Assembly: GCF_021869535.1 (NCBI RefSeq)
Contig: NW_026262648.1
Span: 3,123,794 to 3,187,793, forward strand
DNA: 64,000 bases
Direction of reading: 5' to 3'
Origin: Mytilus californianus
Taxonomy: Eukaryota > Mollusca > Bivalvia > Mytilida > Mytilidae
Shown here: piece after piece, positions 34,981 to 46,555 of the stretch
Layout of the letters: each line of letters opens with the position of its first letter
How positions within the stretch are numbered: position 1 is the stretch's first letter
Program-made: the position numbers and the translations under genes
The notes under the pieces: generated by a model
Databases searched by the model: none
What the model saw: the letters and a program-made list of their open reading frames with translations, nothing else
Told to the model about the DNA's origin: nothing

Positions 34981-35006
34981 AGAACAGAACAGAGCAGAAC
35001 AGAACA
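34981..35006. repeat. (cagaa)n microsatellite
   Basis: Five imperfect copies of cagaa. A 7-bp hairpin (gtcgcct..aggcgac) follows at 35036-35055. Confidence 0.7.
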
Positions 35007-35084
35007 ATATGGCTGTTTCTATGAAAACCAATATTGTCGCCTTAAGTTAGGCGACTGGGCGAACGTTAAATTTAGTCCCTGAAT

Positions 35085-35425
35085 TTTGGTTGTACCGAAT
35101 GTATATATTTGCAGCCATGTCTAGTAAGAATGGAGATGTTAAATCTGATGCCTTGTGTAAAGAGAGTGCCATGCTAACTGCACACTAAGAACTCTTTTAC
35201 CAACTCTTAAAAGCGGTCCGTAGGTGTCCTGGGCAAGGCTGAATTTTTGTCCCTGTCCAATTTACCCTCATTTTCTTAAGAGGCAGTCCAAATTTCCAGC
35301 CTTTCATCCTAGTCAACCCCTATTATAGGACCTTCCTATTGTATATATTGTTAATTTGTTCTCGTCCTGAACATGCATGAAATGTTTGCCACTGAATGTT
35401 AAGCAACTAACAATCAATCATTGTT
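35085..35425 (+). repeat. Mollusc SINE-like repeat with (aatc) tail
   Basis: gcagccatgtctagtaag, gatgttaaatctgatgcc, gagagtgccatgctaac, ctgtccaatttaccctc and catgaaatgtttgccactg then aacaatcaatca at the end match, from memory, a repeat found throughout molluscs. The copy at 55725-56005 (minus) shares the gacgttaaatccgatgcc..gagagtgcca core. No A or B box was seen in this portion. Confidence 0.65.
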
Positions 35426-35789
35426 GATGAAACAACACTCATGATATTGCATGCTAAAATGCATTTAAAAACATTCTTTCAAGGCATGTGCATATACCGG
35501 TTAATCAATGTTTTCCAAATTAAGATACAAGAGGGTGGGAGGTCCATGAAAAATTAATGTGAATTAAGTTTTTATCCAACATTGACTTTTGATGTGGTCC
35601 ATAAATTATTCGAATGATTTATAGTTACTGTAGTCTTATTTCAATGAAACATCAATATAAGGCCATGTCAGATGTTACAAACAAATTACCTATTCCATCT
35701 TGAAGTCTTGTATTCATCCCTTTATCGTAAATCCATCTGCATGCGTATTATGAACCAATTAGCCTAGACTGAAGCATTTTATTGTTGCT

Positions 35790-36300
35790 AATTGTGGAAC
35801 AATTTAACCATATCTGAAATATTTTTGCTTGAACGAGTCCATAGATTCGTTTTTGCAGTTGTTCACAGTCAACCAAACAGGATCATAGACAATTGTACCA
35901 GCTTTCTTGGATGGCTCCTCATATACTGTTATACCAATTTGATATATGCAAACGTTTATTTTTTTGCAGATTGTGAAGACTTGATTCAACAAAGCAGATA
36001 ACGATGGTCAGAATGCTTAAGATTAAATATAAATATGTGGACTATCAGTTTGGTTTCATCCCTGATATGTATAGAATATCCAAGAAGTACTCCTGTAATA
36101 TATTTCCATCAGAGTCTCCTGAAATATATTTCTAATTTTATTGAACATTTAACTCTTCCTTCAAATGTTGTTTGGAACAATGTAGTGCGTGTCGAAGAAC
36201 ATTTACAGAACTAAATAACTAGAGTGGTTAGAAAGGGTTTCAAACCACAACGACTTTGATTTTTTCATACTTATCCACCTAGTTTTAAAGTAACACAGAC
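35790..36300 (+). pseudogene. LINE reverse transcriptase, C-terminal relic (decayed)
   Basis: The frame at 35792-36001 reads LTISEIFLLERVHRFVFAVV, the start of the C-terminal region of a mussel LINE RT (LLLERVHRF-type). After frameshifts, YQFGFIPDMYRISKKYSCN (about 36040-36100) and FIEHLTLPSNVVWNNVVR (about 36135-36195) follow in the order expected for this family. It is the same family as 19490-20057. No catalytic core is present and many stops occur. Confidence 0.6.
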
Positions 36301-36579
36301 CTTGGGCAACGAGATATTCAAATATACAGATTTAAGAGGACCTGTACAAAACGTAAGTTATTAACCATATTAATGTGATATTGTACGTAAAGAAGATAAT
36401 CAATAATGTACATCACATTAGGACAAATTTTCTCAACACATTATATTAGCTGCTTGATTAAGGTATTAGGTGCTGAAAGTTCACTTTGAAATCCAACACA
36501 TTTATATACTCCCACAACACTTATAAAGTGGAAATTCTAAACAATCATAGGTAGTAGGTGTATTTCTTTTGGATTTCAA

Positions 36580-38737
36580 CTAAAAGATCTAGATCTTACG
36601 TCACTCTACTGGATGCCAAATTCCATAAAAAGTGTCCATACAAACAACGTTATATTGCTGGGTCTGTCAAATGTTCCACGAATACTCTTTCCAAATTATA
36701 AGCATATATTTTATCAGCAATCGAAACCGGGCTTCGGAGTTTCTGTGAAACTGCCTCCTGTAGGGGTGGTGTGAATAAGATGTGGATGCTAAAAAGTTTC
36801 AAAAGTTCTGTTAGAGTACTACAAAATGGAGGTCCCTCTCCCCATGCAATAGTATAAAAGAATTTGACTTCTCTGCTCTAAGAACTAGTTTTTGTCGAGC
36901 CTGCGACATTTATATCGCGAAAGCGAGACATAGTAACTTAGATTCCGATGTCGTCGGCGTCGGTGTTGTCGGCGTCGTTGTCTGCGTCAACATAAAGGTT
37001 CAATCTGTAGTTAAAGTTTTTTTTAGACATCAATAACTTTGTCAAACCTTTATAGAATTTTATGAAATTTGGACAGAAGCTTGTTTATGACCAAAATACA
37101 GTATCGAGAGCAAAAATTTGAAAATATTTATTTTAATTTTTCCGTTTTTTACTGATAAATTGACTAAAGTTATTCAGTTAACTTTGTCAAACCTTCATGG
37201 AATTTTATGAAATTTGGACAGAAGCATGTTAATGACCAAATAACAGTATCCACAGCAAAATTTTTAAAATATTTATTTTTATTTTCCCTTATTCTACTGA
37301 TAAATAGACTTAGTTTTTTTACAGTTAAGAGTCAAAAAGTTTGTTTACACATCAATTACTTTGTCAAACCTTTTAGAATTTTATGAAACTTTGGCATAAG
37401 CTTTTTTAATGATTAAGAGATAATGTCTATAGCAAACTTTTGAAAATATTTTTTCGTTTTCAGTATTTTTCTGATAGATGGACTTAGTTTTTTACAGTTA
37501 ACATTTACAGACAGTCTGGGATTAATTTTTTTTTTGACATGATAAATTTGTAAACCTACATGGATTGTTATGAAACTTGGACAGAAGCTAATCTTCAAGA
37601 CCAAGAAAAAGCATCTAAAGAAAATTTAAATTCTGTATTTTACTGATAAATGGACTCACCTTTTAAGACAACACTTTTACACTGACAGCAGCAATCGCAG
37701 GCGAAACACAGGGTTCCGTGGAACCCCTTACACATTTTCCTCATTCTCAACTTAAAGACAGATTGAAGGAATAAGTGCAACTTTGCTTGGTGAAACAAAA
37801 TGACAAACGCAGATACAAATATCATATGTAGAAACTGGTAAAAATACTTTGTAAAAAAATACACTCGATTTGAACAAATAGTACATCAAAATGCTAAATT
37901 TGTTTTTAATCAACATATTTGTTACGCTTGGAGGACGTGTTTTAAACAGACATATGGCATTCATATGAGAACCAACTGTACCCCTTTGTTGCTGACTCCA
38001 TAAATTAGTTTCTGAAGAAAAATGAAAGGAACGTAGTATTATTCTTTATTTGCACTTTCCGCTACATTAATGATGTCCTATCACTGAATACAGTCATGTA
38101 ATTCAAAGTTTGGTGACTATGATGACTGCATTTATTCCGATAAACTTGAAATCAAAGATGCACCAGATATAGTTATATCTTCCTCATGTCTTGACTTGCA
38201 TTTAGAAATTGAAAATGAGAGTCAGTTGAGAACGAAAATTTACTTTCCCATTGTGAACTTTTCATTTCTGTGTAGCAACATTCCATCAGCGTCTGTACTT
38301 GGATTGATACGATATTCCAGGGCTTGCCTTTTCTATCATGATTTTTTGATAGAGGGTTACTGCGTATAAGGAAGCTAATGCACCAAGGGTTCAAGTGGTA
38401 AAGTTCAAGTCATCCCTTCGGAAGTTTACGGACGCTATCATGATTTGGCTTCGTTATGGAAAATGTGTTTTGGAAATGCCAATGTATACATTTTAAGCTA
38501 GTCGTACCTGTTTTCCTCGATTGTGGCAATACCGAGTTTTAACTTACATGAGCAAAACGACGATTTCATCCCCTTTTTGTTTGGGTTCGAGTTGCTCAAT
38601 CTTTGGTTTTCTTTTTAATGTTTTGTTATTGTTGTTTGTCTTTTCGTCGTTTTTATTTTTGGCCATGTTGTTGTCTGTTTTGTTTTACTTATGATTTTCT
38701 ATTTCCCCCTTGGTATCTTCTCTCTTTTGTTTACAAA
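36580..38737 (+). pseudogene. Mussel reverse transcriptase relic split by a family B insertion
   Basis: Before the insertion: LYWMPN, CPYKQRYIAGSVKCSTNTL, GLRSFCETAS and GGVNKMWMLKS, ending in FDFSALRT, the motif A region. After it (from about 37734): PHSQLKDRLKE, LGGRV, then GIHMRTNCTPLL (motif B, usually GIPMGTNCAPLL). FRYINDVLSLN is motif C, with Asn (codon 38069-38071) in place of the first catalytic Asp of YIDD. NSKFGDY, LEIKDAPD, CLDLHLEIENESQLRTKI and FPIVNFSFLCSNIPSA follow, then LIRYSRAC. The 3' tail (38624-38735) matches 15405-15635. Frameshifts and stops are frequent. RT class (Penelope-like or a relative) is not settled. Confidence 0.75.
36892..37733 (+). mobile_element. Family B element inserted in the RT relic
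   Basis: tttttgtcgagcctgcgaca starts a hairpin (gtcgagc..gcgagac). The gtcgtcggcgtcgg array (36948-36985) and about three to four monomers of roughly 175 bp follow (ttatgaaatttggacagaag at 37064 and 37207; tgaaactttggcataagc and tgaaacttggacagaagc later). Near the 3' end gcaatcgcaggcgaaaca reverses the 5' stem, followed by the hairpin gggttccgtggaacccc. RT coding resumes directly after it, which fixes the boundaries to within a few bases. Confidence 0.8.
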
Positions 38738-39006
38738 ACATAATACTATTGGTATATGATGTTTAAAACCTTTTATTATTATACTTCATGTCAAAATGCC
38801 AGATTTTGATTGGTTAATACGAAGTAGATAATTTACCATATCCCATGGTAAATACTCTATTACCCTTCACGGAGACGCTTGATCCAGTGTGCGCTTGATT
38901 AAATACGAATGGTTGATATGTACAAGACGTCATAGTTTATTACTTTTAATTTGACAATTTAATAGACAGTAAAACAGAAAATTCAGTGTAATAAATTAAA
39001 TAACAC

Positions 39007-39126
39007 ATACCTGAGAGGGTGATAGAGCAGATTGTTATTCCTCGAAAAGACATTGTCAACCTTGGCTTCGTCGCGGTTGACAATGTTTTCTCGGGGTAAC
39101 AATCTGTTCTATCACCTCTCAACTAT
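39007..39126. mobile_element. Palindromic MITE, 120 bp
   Basis: tgagagggtgatagagcag then attgttattcctcgaaaaga and cattgtcaacc pair with ggttgacaatgttttctcgg then ggtaacaatctgttctatca and cctctca around a loop of about 13 nt. Confidence 0.8.
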
Positions 39127-39868
39127 GTCTTATTTATATAATGTTTGCATTGTGTATATTGTTGTATTGTTTGCCTTCAACCCCTCGGGGTATAAATGTG
39201 CATTAATTAATGAAATATAATAATATGTTCATGTGATTTTGAGCTGGCGATAGAAATGAAATGTTGTGAAACATAAACCAAATCCAGTTTTGTGTCCTTA
39301 TGGACAGTCTATCATCTCTGAACTTATATACATCCTGTGGCACCAAATGAAAACTAGATTCCGCTGAGAGTTAAGTTTTTTTCAGTATGTATATAACACA
39401 TGTAATCTTTTCGATCGATATCTAAAAATATTTCGCCATAATGATTAAATCTTAGATAACTGCTCATAAAAGGCTTTAATTTGAATTATCATCCATTATA
39501 GAATCAAAATGAGTTCTTGGCAAAACTTCACTTTGAACACCCCTTCAGATATTTCGATGCTTATTCTGTCAATCAGAGGGGTTCAAAAGGAAGTCTTTCC
39601 GAGGTCTTTGCTTTTATCTGTACAGTTTTAAAGTTTTTCACTCGTTTGTTTATATCACTAAGGCAAATGCCTTTGTCGGGCATGTTTGTTTCATTTATCG
39701 TAACCACTCAACGACAAGGAATTTAAATCGAATTTTTACTTCTCGAAAACAGCACGTCGTAATTGTAAACCTACAAAGAGTTCGCGTGTGTGACTGAGGT
39801 TTGTGTTGTCATTCTTCATTTCTCTCTGTAATGTTTTATGAATTAAAAATTGCCTTTCTTTTTATATT
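39127..39868. other. No recognised gene
   Basis: AT-rich. A 69-codon frame at 39517-39726 opens on a codon other than a good ATG and has no motif. Confidence 0.35.
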
Positions 39869-40807
39869 TTTAGTTTACCTGGCCCTAAGGACCAGGGTGT
39901 GCTACTATGATCACTTGGCATCCGTCGTCTGTCCTTCGCTAATTTTAAAAATCTTCTCTGTTGAAACTATTTGGCCATCGGAATCAAACTTTGCCACGAT
40001 CATCATTGGGTATCTTGTTTATAAAAAAAGCGTCCGGTGACACTACCTGCAAACCAACATGGCCGACATGACTACAAATAGAACATAGGGGTAAAATGCA
40101 TGTTTTATTTCTATTGGCTTGAAAACCTTTACAAATAGAGGAAATCTGACAGAAAATAAAAGATTGTGGACACTCGGTTGGTGTACATAAGTATCGTTTA
40201 CTTACAATGTAATACGTTGTTTCTGGAAGAATATTGTGTTAAGAACAAAAAGTTCAAGAAACTGAAATGGTCGAAATGGTGTATTCGGTCTCACTTAAAA
40301 GTTCGGATTTTATAAATATAAATATTATACGGCACTGATGGACAGACTTTTTGAGGGTGAAAAATAATTTAAACAAGGCCACTACACTTCGGTAGAAAAA
40401 CTGACAATCCTAATCAATAAAGATTTAGAGTCGACTGAATATTGGGTCCTCAATGCCATTGCAAAAAAACCCATGTTTTTTTCTTTTGTCTTGAAAACCT
40501 ATACAAATAGTGGAAATCTGACAGAAAATTAAAGATAGTGGACACTAGGTTGGTGTACATAAGTATCAATTACCTAATACTTTTTAGTGTTTCTGGAAGA
40601 ATATTGTGTTAAGAACATAATGTTCAAGAAGCTGAAATGGTTGAGATGGCGTATTCGGTCTAACTTAAGAGTTCGGATTTTAAAAATATAAATATTATAC
40701 GGCACTGATGGACAGACTTTTTTGAGGGTTAAAAATAATTAAAACAACGCCACTACACTTCGGTAGAAAAACTGACAATCCTAATCAATAAAGATTTAGA
40801 GTCGACT
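39869..40807 (+). mobile_element. Family D-like element, diverged and disrupted
   Basis: The head ttagtttacctggccctaag..tcacttggcatccgtcgtct (39868-39935) and body words ttggccatcggaatcaaact, cacgatcatcattgggtat, aacatggccgacatgac and gaacataggggtaaaatg follow family D (17073) in order. Its microsatellite is reduced to gtcgtctgtc. The monomer zone is replaced by a duplicated block (40095-40807) that contains SINE body sequence. Confidence 0.65.
40095..40807. repeat. Tandem duplication of about 370 bp
   Basis: Unit 1 (about 40110-40438) and unit 2 (about 40485-40807) share ggaaatctgacagaaaat, cactcggttggtgtacata or cactaggttggtgtacata, ctggaagaatattgtgttaa, tatacggcactgatggacag and cggtagaaaaactgacaatc, and end in agatttagagtcgactg. 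Unit 2 runs on into the tRNA-like head at 40811, whereas unit 1 does not. Confidence 0.8.
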
Positions 40808-40810
40808 GCA

Positions 40811-40895
40811 CCTGCCACGTGCGACGTTCGAACTCGCAATCTCAGTATTACCGGCTAGTGATACAGCAGCTGGACTACTTAGACCACTTGGCCAC
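40811..40895 (-). repeat. tRNA-derived SINE head
   Basis: The minus strand reads gtggccaagtggtctaag (A box tggccaagtgg) and, about 40 nt on, gcgagttcgaacgtcgc (B box with T-arm stem). The length of about 85 nt suits a class II tRNA (Leu/Ser-like), but the acceptor ends do not pair, so it is a SINE head rather than a tRNA gene. The SINE body continues on the minus strand below 40807. Confidence 0.65.
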
Positions 40896-41288
40896 AGAGT
40901 CTCATTATAACCCTACCAATGAGTCTTTGAATCTTTTCGGACCAAATATACTAACGAACAAACAGAATATGTTCCTTAACAAATTGCATCCTTCGGTTTT
41001 TGATTACCTGTTAAGGTTACGGTGTTTATCCGATAACAAGGTTTTCAGGATTTTGGCAAATAACTCCACAAATACAAAATTAAACGACTCTTAGGGTGCG
41101 TTCCGGATTGGAATTTGTGAGCCTGAAAGAGACTTGTCTTACAGTTGTCAAAGTTAGGCGGAAAACGAATAATTATAAGAAGAAATTCAGTAACGTCTTT
41201 CCCTTTTGGATAAGGAAAGACCTTAATTATTCAAATATTTAGACTTAGATTCATTTTCAATATTTAAGGTGTATTTTAAGTTGGTGAA
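40896..41288. other. No recognised feature
   Basis: The plus-strand frame at 40819-41094 starts inside the SINE head and has no motif. Confidence 0.35.
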
Positions 41289-41368
41289 AGTCCATTCCTG
41301 GGCAATAATGGGCGGAGGCCCTTACGGGCCTATGGGCCTCCGCTCCATTTATTGCCCGGAATGGACAG
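41289..41368. mobile_element. GC-rich palindromic MITE
   Basis: gtccattcctgggcaataa pairs with ttattgcccggaatggac. The inner arms ggcggaggccc and gggcctccgc flank ttacgggcctat. It is noticeably GC-richer than its surroundings. Confidence 0.7.
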
Positions 41369-42763
41369 CTATTTATACTTTCTCTAAAACGTGATATGAC
41401 ATTTTTTATATGACGTCATAATCAAATATTAATTTCAGATAAATATAGGAATGGCATGCAGTCAAACCTGTCGTAATGGTCACATCAAATAAGTTGCCAC
41501 ATCATCTAAGTATCATTATGAATTTAACATTGTTTCTTTAGTTGTTATTGAGTTTAAGCGGCGACCTCCTTAACACATTCAGCGGTCACCAATTTTTCTA
41601 CGAAATCGCCGTTCCGACTCCTAATAACGGTCAATGTGGACTGTCAGGGAAATTACATAACCTTAAGTTGCCATATCACATGATGTGATATTTTTCGAGG
41701 TTGAATTTGATTTCACGTGATCAAAAATGAAAAGGAACACAGATCTAATTCTATTATAAACTTTTTTTTAAACCAAATTGATTTTCTGAATGTTAAATAA
41801 CATTTTCTGTTGTCTACCAAAAATGCCTTTTACGAACTAGTAAGCCGTTATTAATTATTGTTCTGTTCAAAACTAGGCCGTATAATGCAATATTTCAATA
41901 TTCTCGTTGAGTTTTTCTAATAATGGTATTTCTTCAGGTCCTCTTCTTGTGGTTTTTTAAGAGGAAAACTAGAAAATTATTTCATGTAATGTGATGCAAA
42001 GTACTTTGATCAATGTGAACTCAAATAACTTGCAGATATATGTACTTTTAGTTTACACAATGCTGTCTATGGTTTACCATTGTGATTGTCTCCTTCTCTA
42101 TTTTGATGATTCCCTCCAGATATCGTTTATTTTTTGCTTAAAGTACTTCAGTATGTAAATGCCTTGTGAATTTCCTTTGAACTTCCAATATTAATTTGAC
42201 GTTGATCGAGATAGAAAAAGTGTACCTTTATTTTGCTCTGAAGCTGTAAGGCATTAAACACATTATATAGTAACTTGATGACATCTGCGATTCAATCTTT
42301 TATTAAATCGGCTTCAATTAAGTTTAACCACCCTTAAAGATGTATATATTTGTTATAACCTTTATTGTATGCATATGAGATCAATCGGTGTTTGTTATTA
42401 TAAAAATATTCGTTATGAAAGATATCAATGGGTGGGGGATTTAAAAGGAAATGTGCACAAAAACTTGATTGTTTTTTAACTGAGTCATGCAATTGTTGTA
42501 TTCATTAATGTATGAGCTTTATCATATTCAGAATTTATAACATGCGTGACGCACATATATGTAAAAAACAAAGTTAAATACCATATAATAAATAATTTGG
42601 TAGGTTCGTGAAAAACAATGAACTTCTCTGAAAGATAATATTTCTTGTAGAATTTTACTTAATTTAGACGGGCAGAAGTGGTAAAGTTTCTAGTTTGACA
42701 GACTGTAAGGATATACACACTTACAAGAGCTATAATAAATGAACATAATACACATTTATTTCA
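41369..42763. other. No recognised gene
   Basis: AT-rich, with no open frame of note and no recurring words. Confidence 0.4.
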
Positions 42764-43829
42764 TAGTTTTAGTCTCGCCAGCGACGACAAACACAGAATG
42801 CGAGACATATGGCTTAAAATCGGGCGTAACTATTTTTATAAAGATTTATATTTCAGAAGGTAGAAGACCTGGATGCCTTAATACCTTGTTTGCAGATATC
42901 TTATGTTACGAAGTTTATGTCTGTCATATGTCCATTGTCCTTGACTTCATTTTTCCAACATTTTCTTCGGAAAATGCCTGTACCAAGTCAGGAATATGGC
43001 AGTTGTTTTTCACTAGTTCCGTTGATTGACAGCGTTTAATTTTGTCAGTTTTTATGGATTTCTCCATTTTGAATTTGCCTTGGAGTACAGTATTTTTGTT
43101 ATACTTTTTTTCATGGTTCAAAGACTGCTTGAAAGAAAAATTATGGTCTTTTTTGTCATGTTAAATACTAACTTATTATGAGTAATGGGATAACTATTAG
43201 TATATTTGGTATATGGCTTCCTTGCAGGGTTCAACTGACCTCGACCTCATTTTATGGATCAGTGAACAATGTTAAGTTTACGTTGCCAAGTCCGTATCTC
43301 AGATACTATAACTATAAGCAATTATATAGGTAATCTATATTTGGTGTGTAGAATGTTTGTTAGGTGTACATATCTGTCTGGTCGGTTTCAGATGACCTTG
43401 ACCTTATTTTTATGTTTCATTGGTCAATACTAATTTTTCAAAGTTTCGTCAGTTTATCAGATACTATAAGATACTATAAGCAATATGTCAACTATATTAA
43501 TTGGTGAATTGAATTAATGTAAGGAGTGTATGTCTGTCTGGCAAGGTTCATATGACCTTAACCTCATTTTCATGATTCATTGGTCAATGTTAAGTGTATA
43601 AGATTTAATCTGTCTTCCAGGTACTATAAGCAATAAGACCACTATATTTGGTGTATGGAATAATTGTCAGGTGTACATGTCTGTTCACCTCCCTTAACTA
43701 ATTTCCATGGATCATTGGTAATGTTAAGTTTATGCGATACTTTTAGTAAAACCTTCATATAACAGACCTTCAACATGTAATTAATCATAAGTAAAGCAGG
43801 CGAGACATTTCAGCGTGTTCACTTTTGTT
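42764..43829 (+). mobile_element. Family A element, diverged copy 3
   Basis: agtctcgccagcgacgac then gcgagacat gives the 5' hairpin, but the ggc array is absent. The body keeps agaagacctggatgcctt, cttatgttacgaagttt and the monomers (atatttggtatatgg, atatttggtgtgtag, atatttggtgtatgg). It ends aggcgagacatttcagcgtg, ttcacttttgtt. It is much more diverged than the other two copies and therefore older. Confidence 0.75.
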
Positions 43830-44352
43830 AATTTTTTTCTTCCACATATATACTTTTCTGTATTGGCAGCGGTATATTTTCGAGGTTGTTGTATTGGTTC
43901 AGAGACTCGGAAGAGTCAAGGGCCTACAGCTAATCAAGAAGCTATAATTATACCTGGGCCAATACAGAAACAGCTAGTTTATAACACTTTTAATTAAATG
44001 ATTCTTATACTTCGATTAAACTAGAAACGTACCGTTAACCAGGTATAACAAATTAATCATATCTCAATTTAACTATTAGCAGTCAAAATGCACGTTTTGT
44101 CAATATTGTTCTAAGTTCTTAATCAACGCTAATACAATTCATTTTATCCAGCAAATATTAAGTACCTGCGAAGAACAAATCAGACTTTGGCATTTCTTAT
44201 TTTCATCTTCTGCATTCTGTTGTTTCTCTCAAGCTTGTGCAATATAAAAATCTACTTGGGGCATTATTCATCAATAATTATCCAATCAAATCATAGAACA
44301 GAGTTAAAGAAAAATGATTAAAAAACCACTTTGACCATTTTTTTTTCTACAT
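43830..44352. other. No firm gene; weak exon-like frame
   Basis: A frame at about 43868-43997 (AVYFRGCCIGSETRKSQG, then ANQEAIIIPGPIQKQL) follows a possible acceptor (ttttctgtattggcag) but meets a stop without a donor. It is not supported enough to call. Confidence 0.2.
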
Positions 44353-44576
44353 TTACAATAGTGGAAACAGATCAGTGTGGATGGTATTCCGGTAATTCTA
44401 TGAATAGTGTTAGTGTGTATGACAGTGTTTTCTACAGCGAGTTTATGAATTGTGGTGTCCCGCCAGATATTGTTTTGACAAACGGTTTCTTCTATGTCAT
44501 TCGTATAGGGTTTTGTGTTAAATTGTGTTCTACAATAACAGCCATTCGGAGTTCAGTAGCAAAACCTTGCATCTGA
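44353..44576 (+). CDS. Possible terminal exon, unknown protein
   Basis: After a pyrimidine-rich tract and acatttacaatag, a frame runs to a stop at 44574-44576: ETDQCGWYSGNSMNSVSVYD, FMNCGVPPDIVLTNGFF and FCVKLCSTITAIRSSVAKPC. Five cysteines and non-repetitive composition are compatible with an extracellular domain. I do not recognise a family, no neighbouring exon was found, and the frame may be chance. Confidence 0.18.
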
Positions 44577-45049
44577 CACCAATCTCAAAATGAATAGAGG
44601 AACATCTTAATCTACAAACAAGGCACATGGTTCAAGTCAACATACGACTCTTTTCAGAAGTTATTGCCCGCCCTTAAATGACGATTGTTACCTATTTAGG
44701 AGTTTTTGGCTACATGTATAATCTCGAAAACAATAATTGATAGAGAAAAACTTTCATGCAGCAAATTTGTTCAGCTAAAAAAATATTTTGTATACGATTA
44801 ACATGGCCGAAATCGTATGTCAATTCCTTATAGTAGGTATTGCACTGAAATGACAATTTTCACACATTTTTGCATTTTTGGCGGACGATAATAAATAAAC
44901 ATCAATATATTAATATATATATATATAAAACGTCTAGATATTAGTCAACAATCTTTCTTACGAGGGCGCGAGTAACGATACCTGTACACAACAAATAAAT
45001 TATATAAACGCCTAAAAAGTGTACAAAACAACACCAATATTAGAAAAAT
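44577..45049. other. No recognised gene
   Basis: Contains an (at)n tract near 44905-44930. Confidence 0.4.
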
Positions 45050-45929
45050 TCGTAAGGGTTCCGCGGCACCCAGTTTCTCGCCTACTTTTGCTGTTAGTCG
45101 CAGGCTCAACAAAAATGGGGAAAAAATATTAAATATTTTCCTCTAGATACTATCTTTTGATTGTAAGAAGTTCTGTTCAAGTTTGGTAAAAATCCAAGAA
45201 GGTTTATGAATCTAATAAATGTTTTAAAAACTTTAACTGCAGACTGTACGTAATGTTAACTGGAATAAAACTAAGTCCATTTATAAGTAATATACGGAAA
45301 AACAGGAAATAAATTTTTACAAAATTTCCTTCTAGATACTAGCTTTTGATCATAAACAAGCTTCTGTCCAAGTTTGGTACAAATCCAGGATAGTTTAAGA
45401 AAGTTATTAAAATTTTGAAAGCTTTAACCACAGAGTGAATGTAATGTTAACTGGCAGAAAAACTAAGTCCATTTATAAGTAAAATACGGAAAAACAGGAT
45501 TTTTTTTTTCACAAAATTTACTTTTGAATACTATCTTATGATCATAAACGAGCTTCTGTCCAAGTGTGGTACAAATCCAGGATAGTTTAAAAAAGTTATT
45601 AAAATTTGAAAAACTTTAACCACAGAGTGAATGTTATATTAACTGGCAGAAAAACTAAGTCCATATATGAGTAAAATACGGATAAACAGGATTTTTTTTT
45701 CTTAATTTTCTTCTGGATACTATCTTATGATTATAAACAAGCTTCTGTCCAAGTTAGGTACAAATCTAGGATAGTTTAAGAAAGTTATTAAAATTTGAAA
45801 AACTTTAACCACTGAGTGAATATTTGTGGATGCCGCCGACGACGCCGGACGACGACGACGACGATGCCGACGGAATGTAGGATCGCTATGTCTCGCTTTT
45901 GCGACAAAAGTCGCAGGCTCGACAAAAAA
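45050..45929 (-). mobile_element. Family B element, copy 2
   Basis: Read on the minus strand from 45929: tttttttgtcgagcctgcga with hairpin (gcgac..gtcgc, gcgagac), a gtcgtcgtcgtcg array (45838-45866), then four monomers of about 180 bp on the plus strand marked by aactaagtccat (45271, 45460, 45653) and gcttctgtccaag (45361, 45551, 45744). At the 3' end gagcctgcgactaacagc..aggcgagaaactgg reverses the 5' stem, followed by gggtgccgcggaaccctt. Same family as 36892-37733. Confidence 0.8.
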
Positions 45930-46079
45930 GAAACATTAAATGTAAGTATATATATTTCGGATAACAGATATCCTTCATCCGTATGATTATGATGTTAAAT
46001 GAATCATATCAATCTATTCTGATTTAACGTTAACAATCTTTAAATTTATACAATTAAAACCGAACAACGCTTGTACAAT

Positions 46080-46555
46080 TCTAAAATTTCAAAAATGACG
46101 TAGGTTAGGTATTTACAACAGAGACTGCATAGATATGCTTCTGACAAAAATAGTAATGTGCGATATAAACTGGTACATTTTTAAAAATTTCAAAGGTGAC
46201 GAAAGTTGAGTTATTAAAACAAAGACTGCGTAGAAATACATTCCCAATGAATAGCACTGACCGATTTGAGCTGGTATGATACTCAAATTAGACGAAGGTA
46301 AAGTAATTACAACAGAGGCTGCGTATTTACACATCCCAAATAAATAGCAGTTTGATATTTTTTAAAGTTTTTAAAATTTTGACAAAGGTTAAGTAATTAC
46401 ACCGTATCTGCATATTTATACATCCCGAATGAATAGCACCCTTCGATTTAAACTGATATAGTTCTAGAATTTCAGAGTTGACAAAGGTAAAGGAATAGCA
46501 ACAGAGACTGCGTAGTAATATGTAATATAAACCAAATGAAAAGCACTGTGCGAAT
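46080..46555. repeat. Degenerate tandem repeat, unit about 97 bp
   Basis: aaatttcaaaaatgacgtagg, aaatttcaaaggtgacgaaa, tcaaattagacgaaggtaaa, aaattttgacaaaggttaag and agaatttcagagttgacaaa start successive units at about 90-103 bp spacing. Each is followed by acaacagagactgcgta and a cccaatgaatagcac-like word. About 4.7 units, with no coding meaning. Confidence 0.7.

Noticed and set aside
40811-40895. A functional tRNA gene
   Set aside because: A and B boxes are present but acceptor ends do not pair, and the sequence continues into a SINE body. The same applies to 54403-54478 and 21912-21985.
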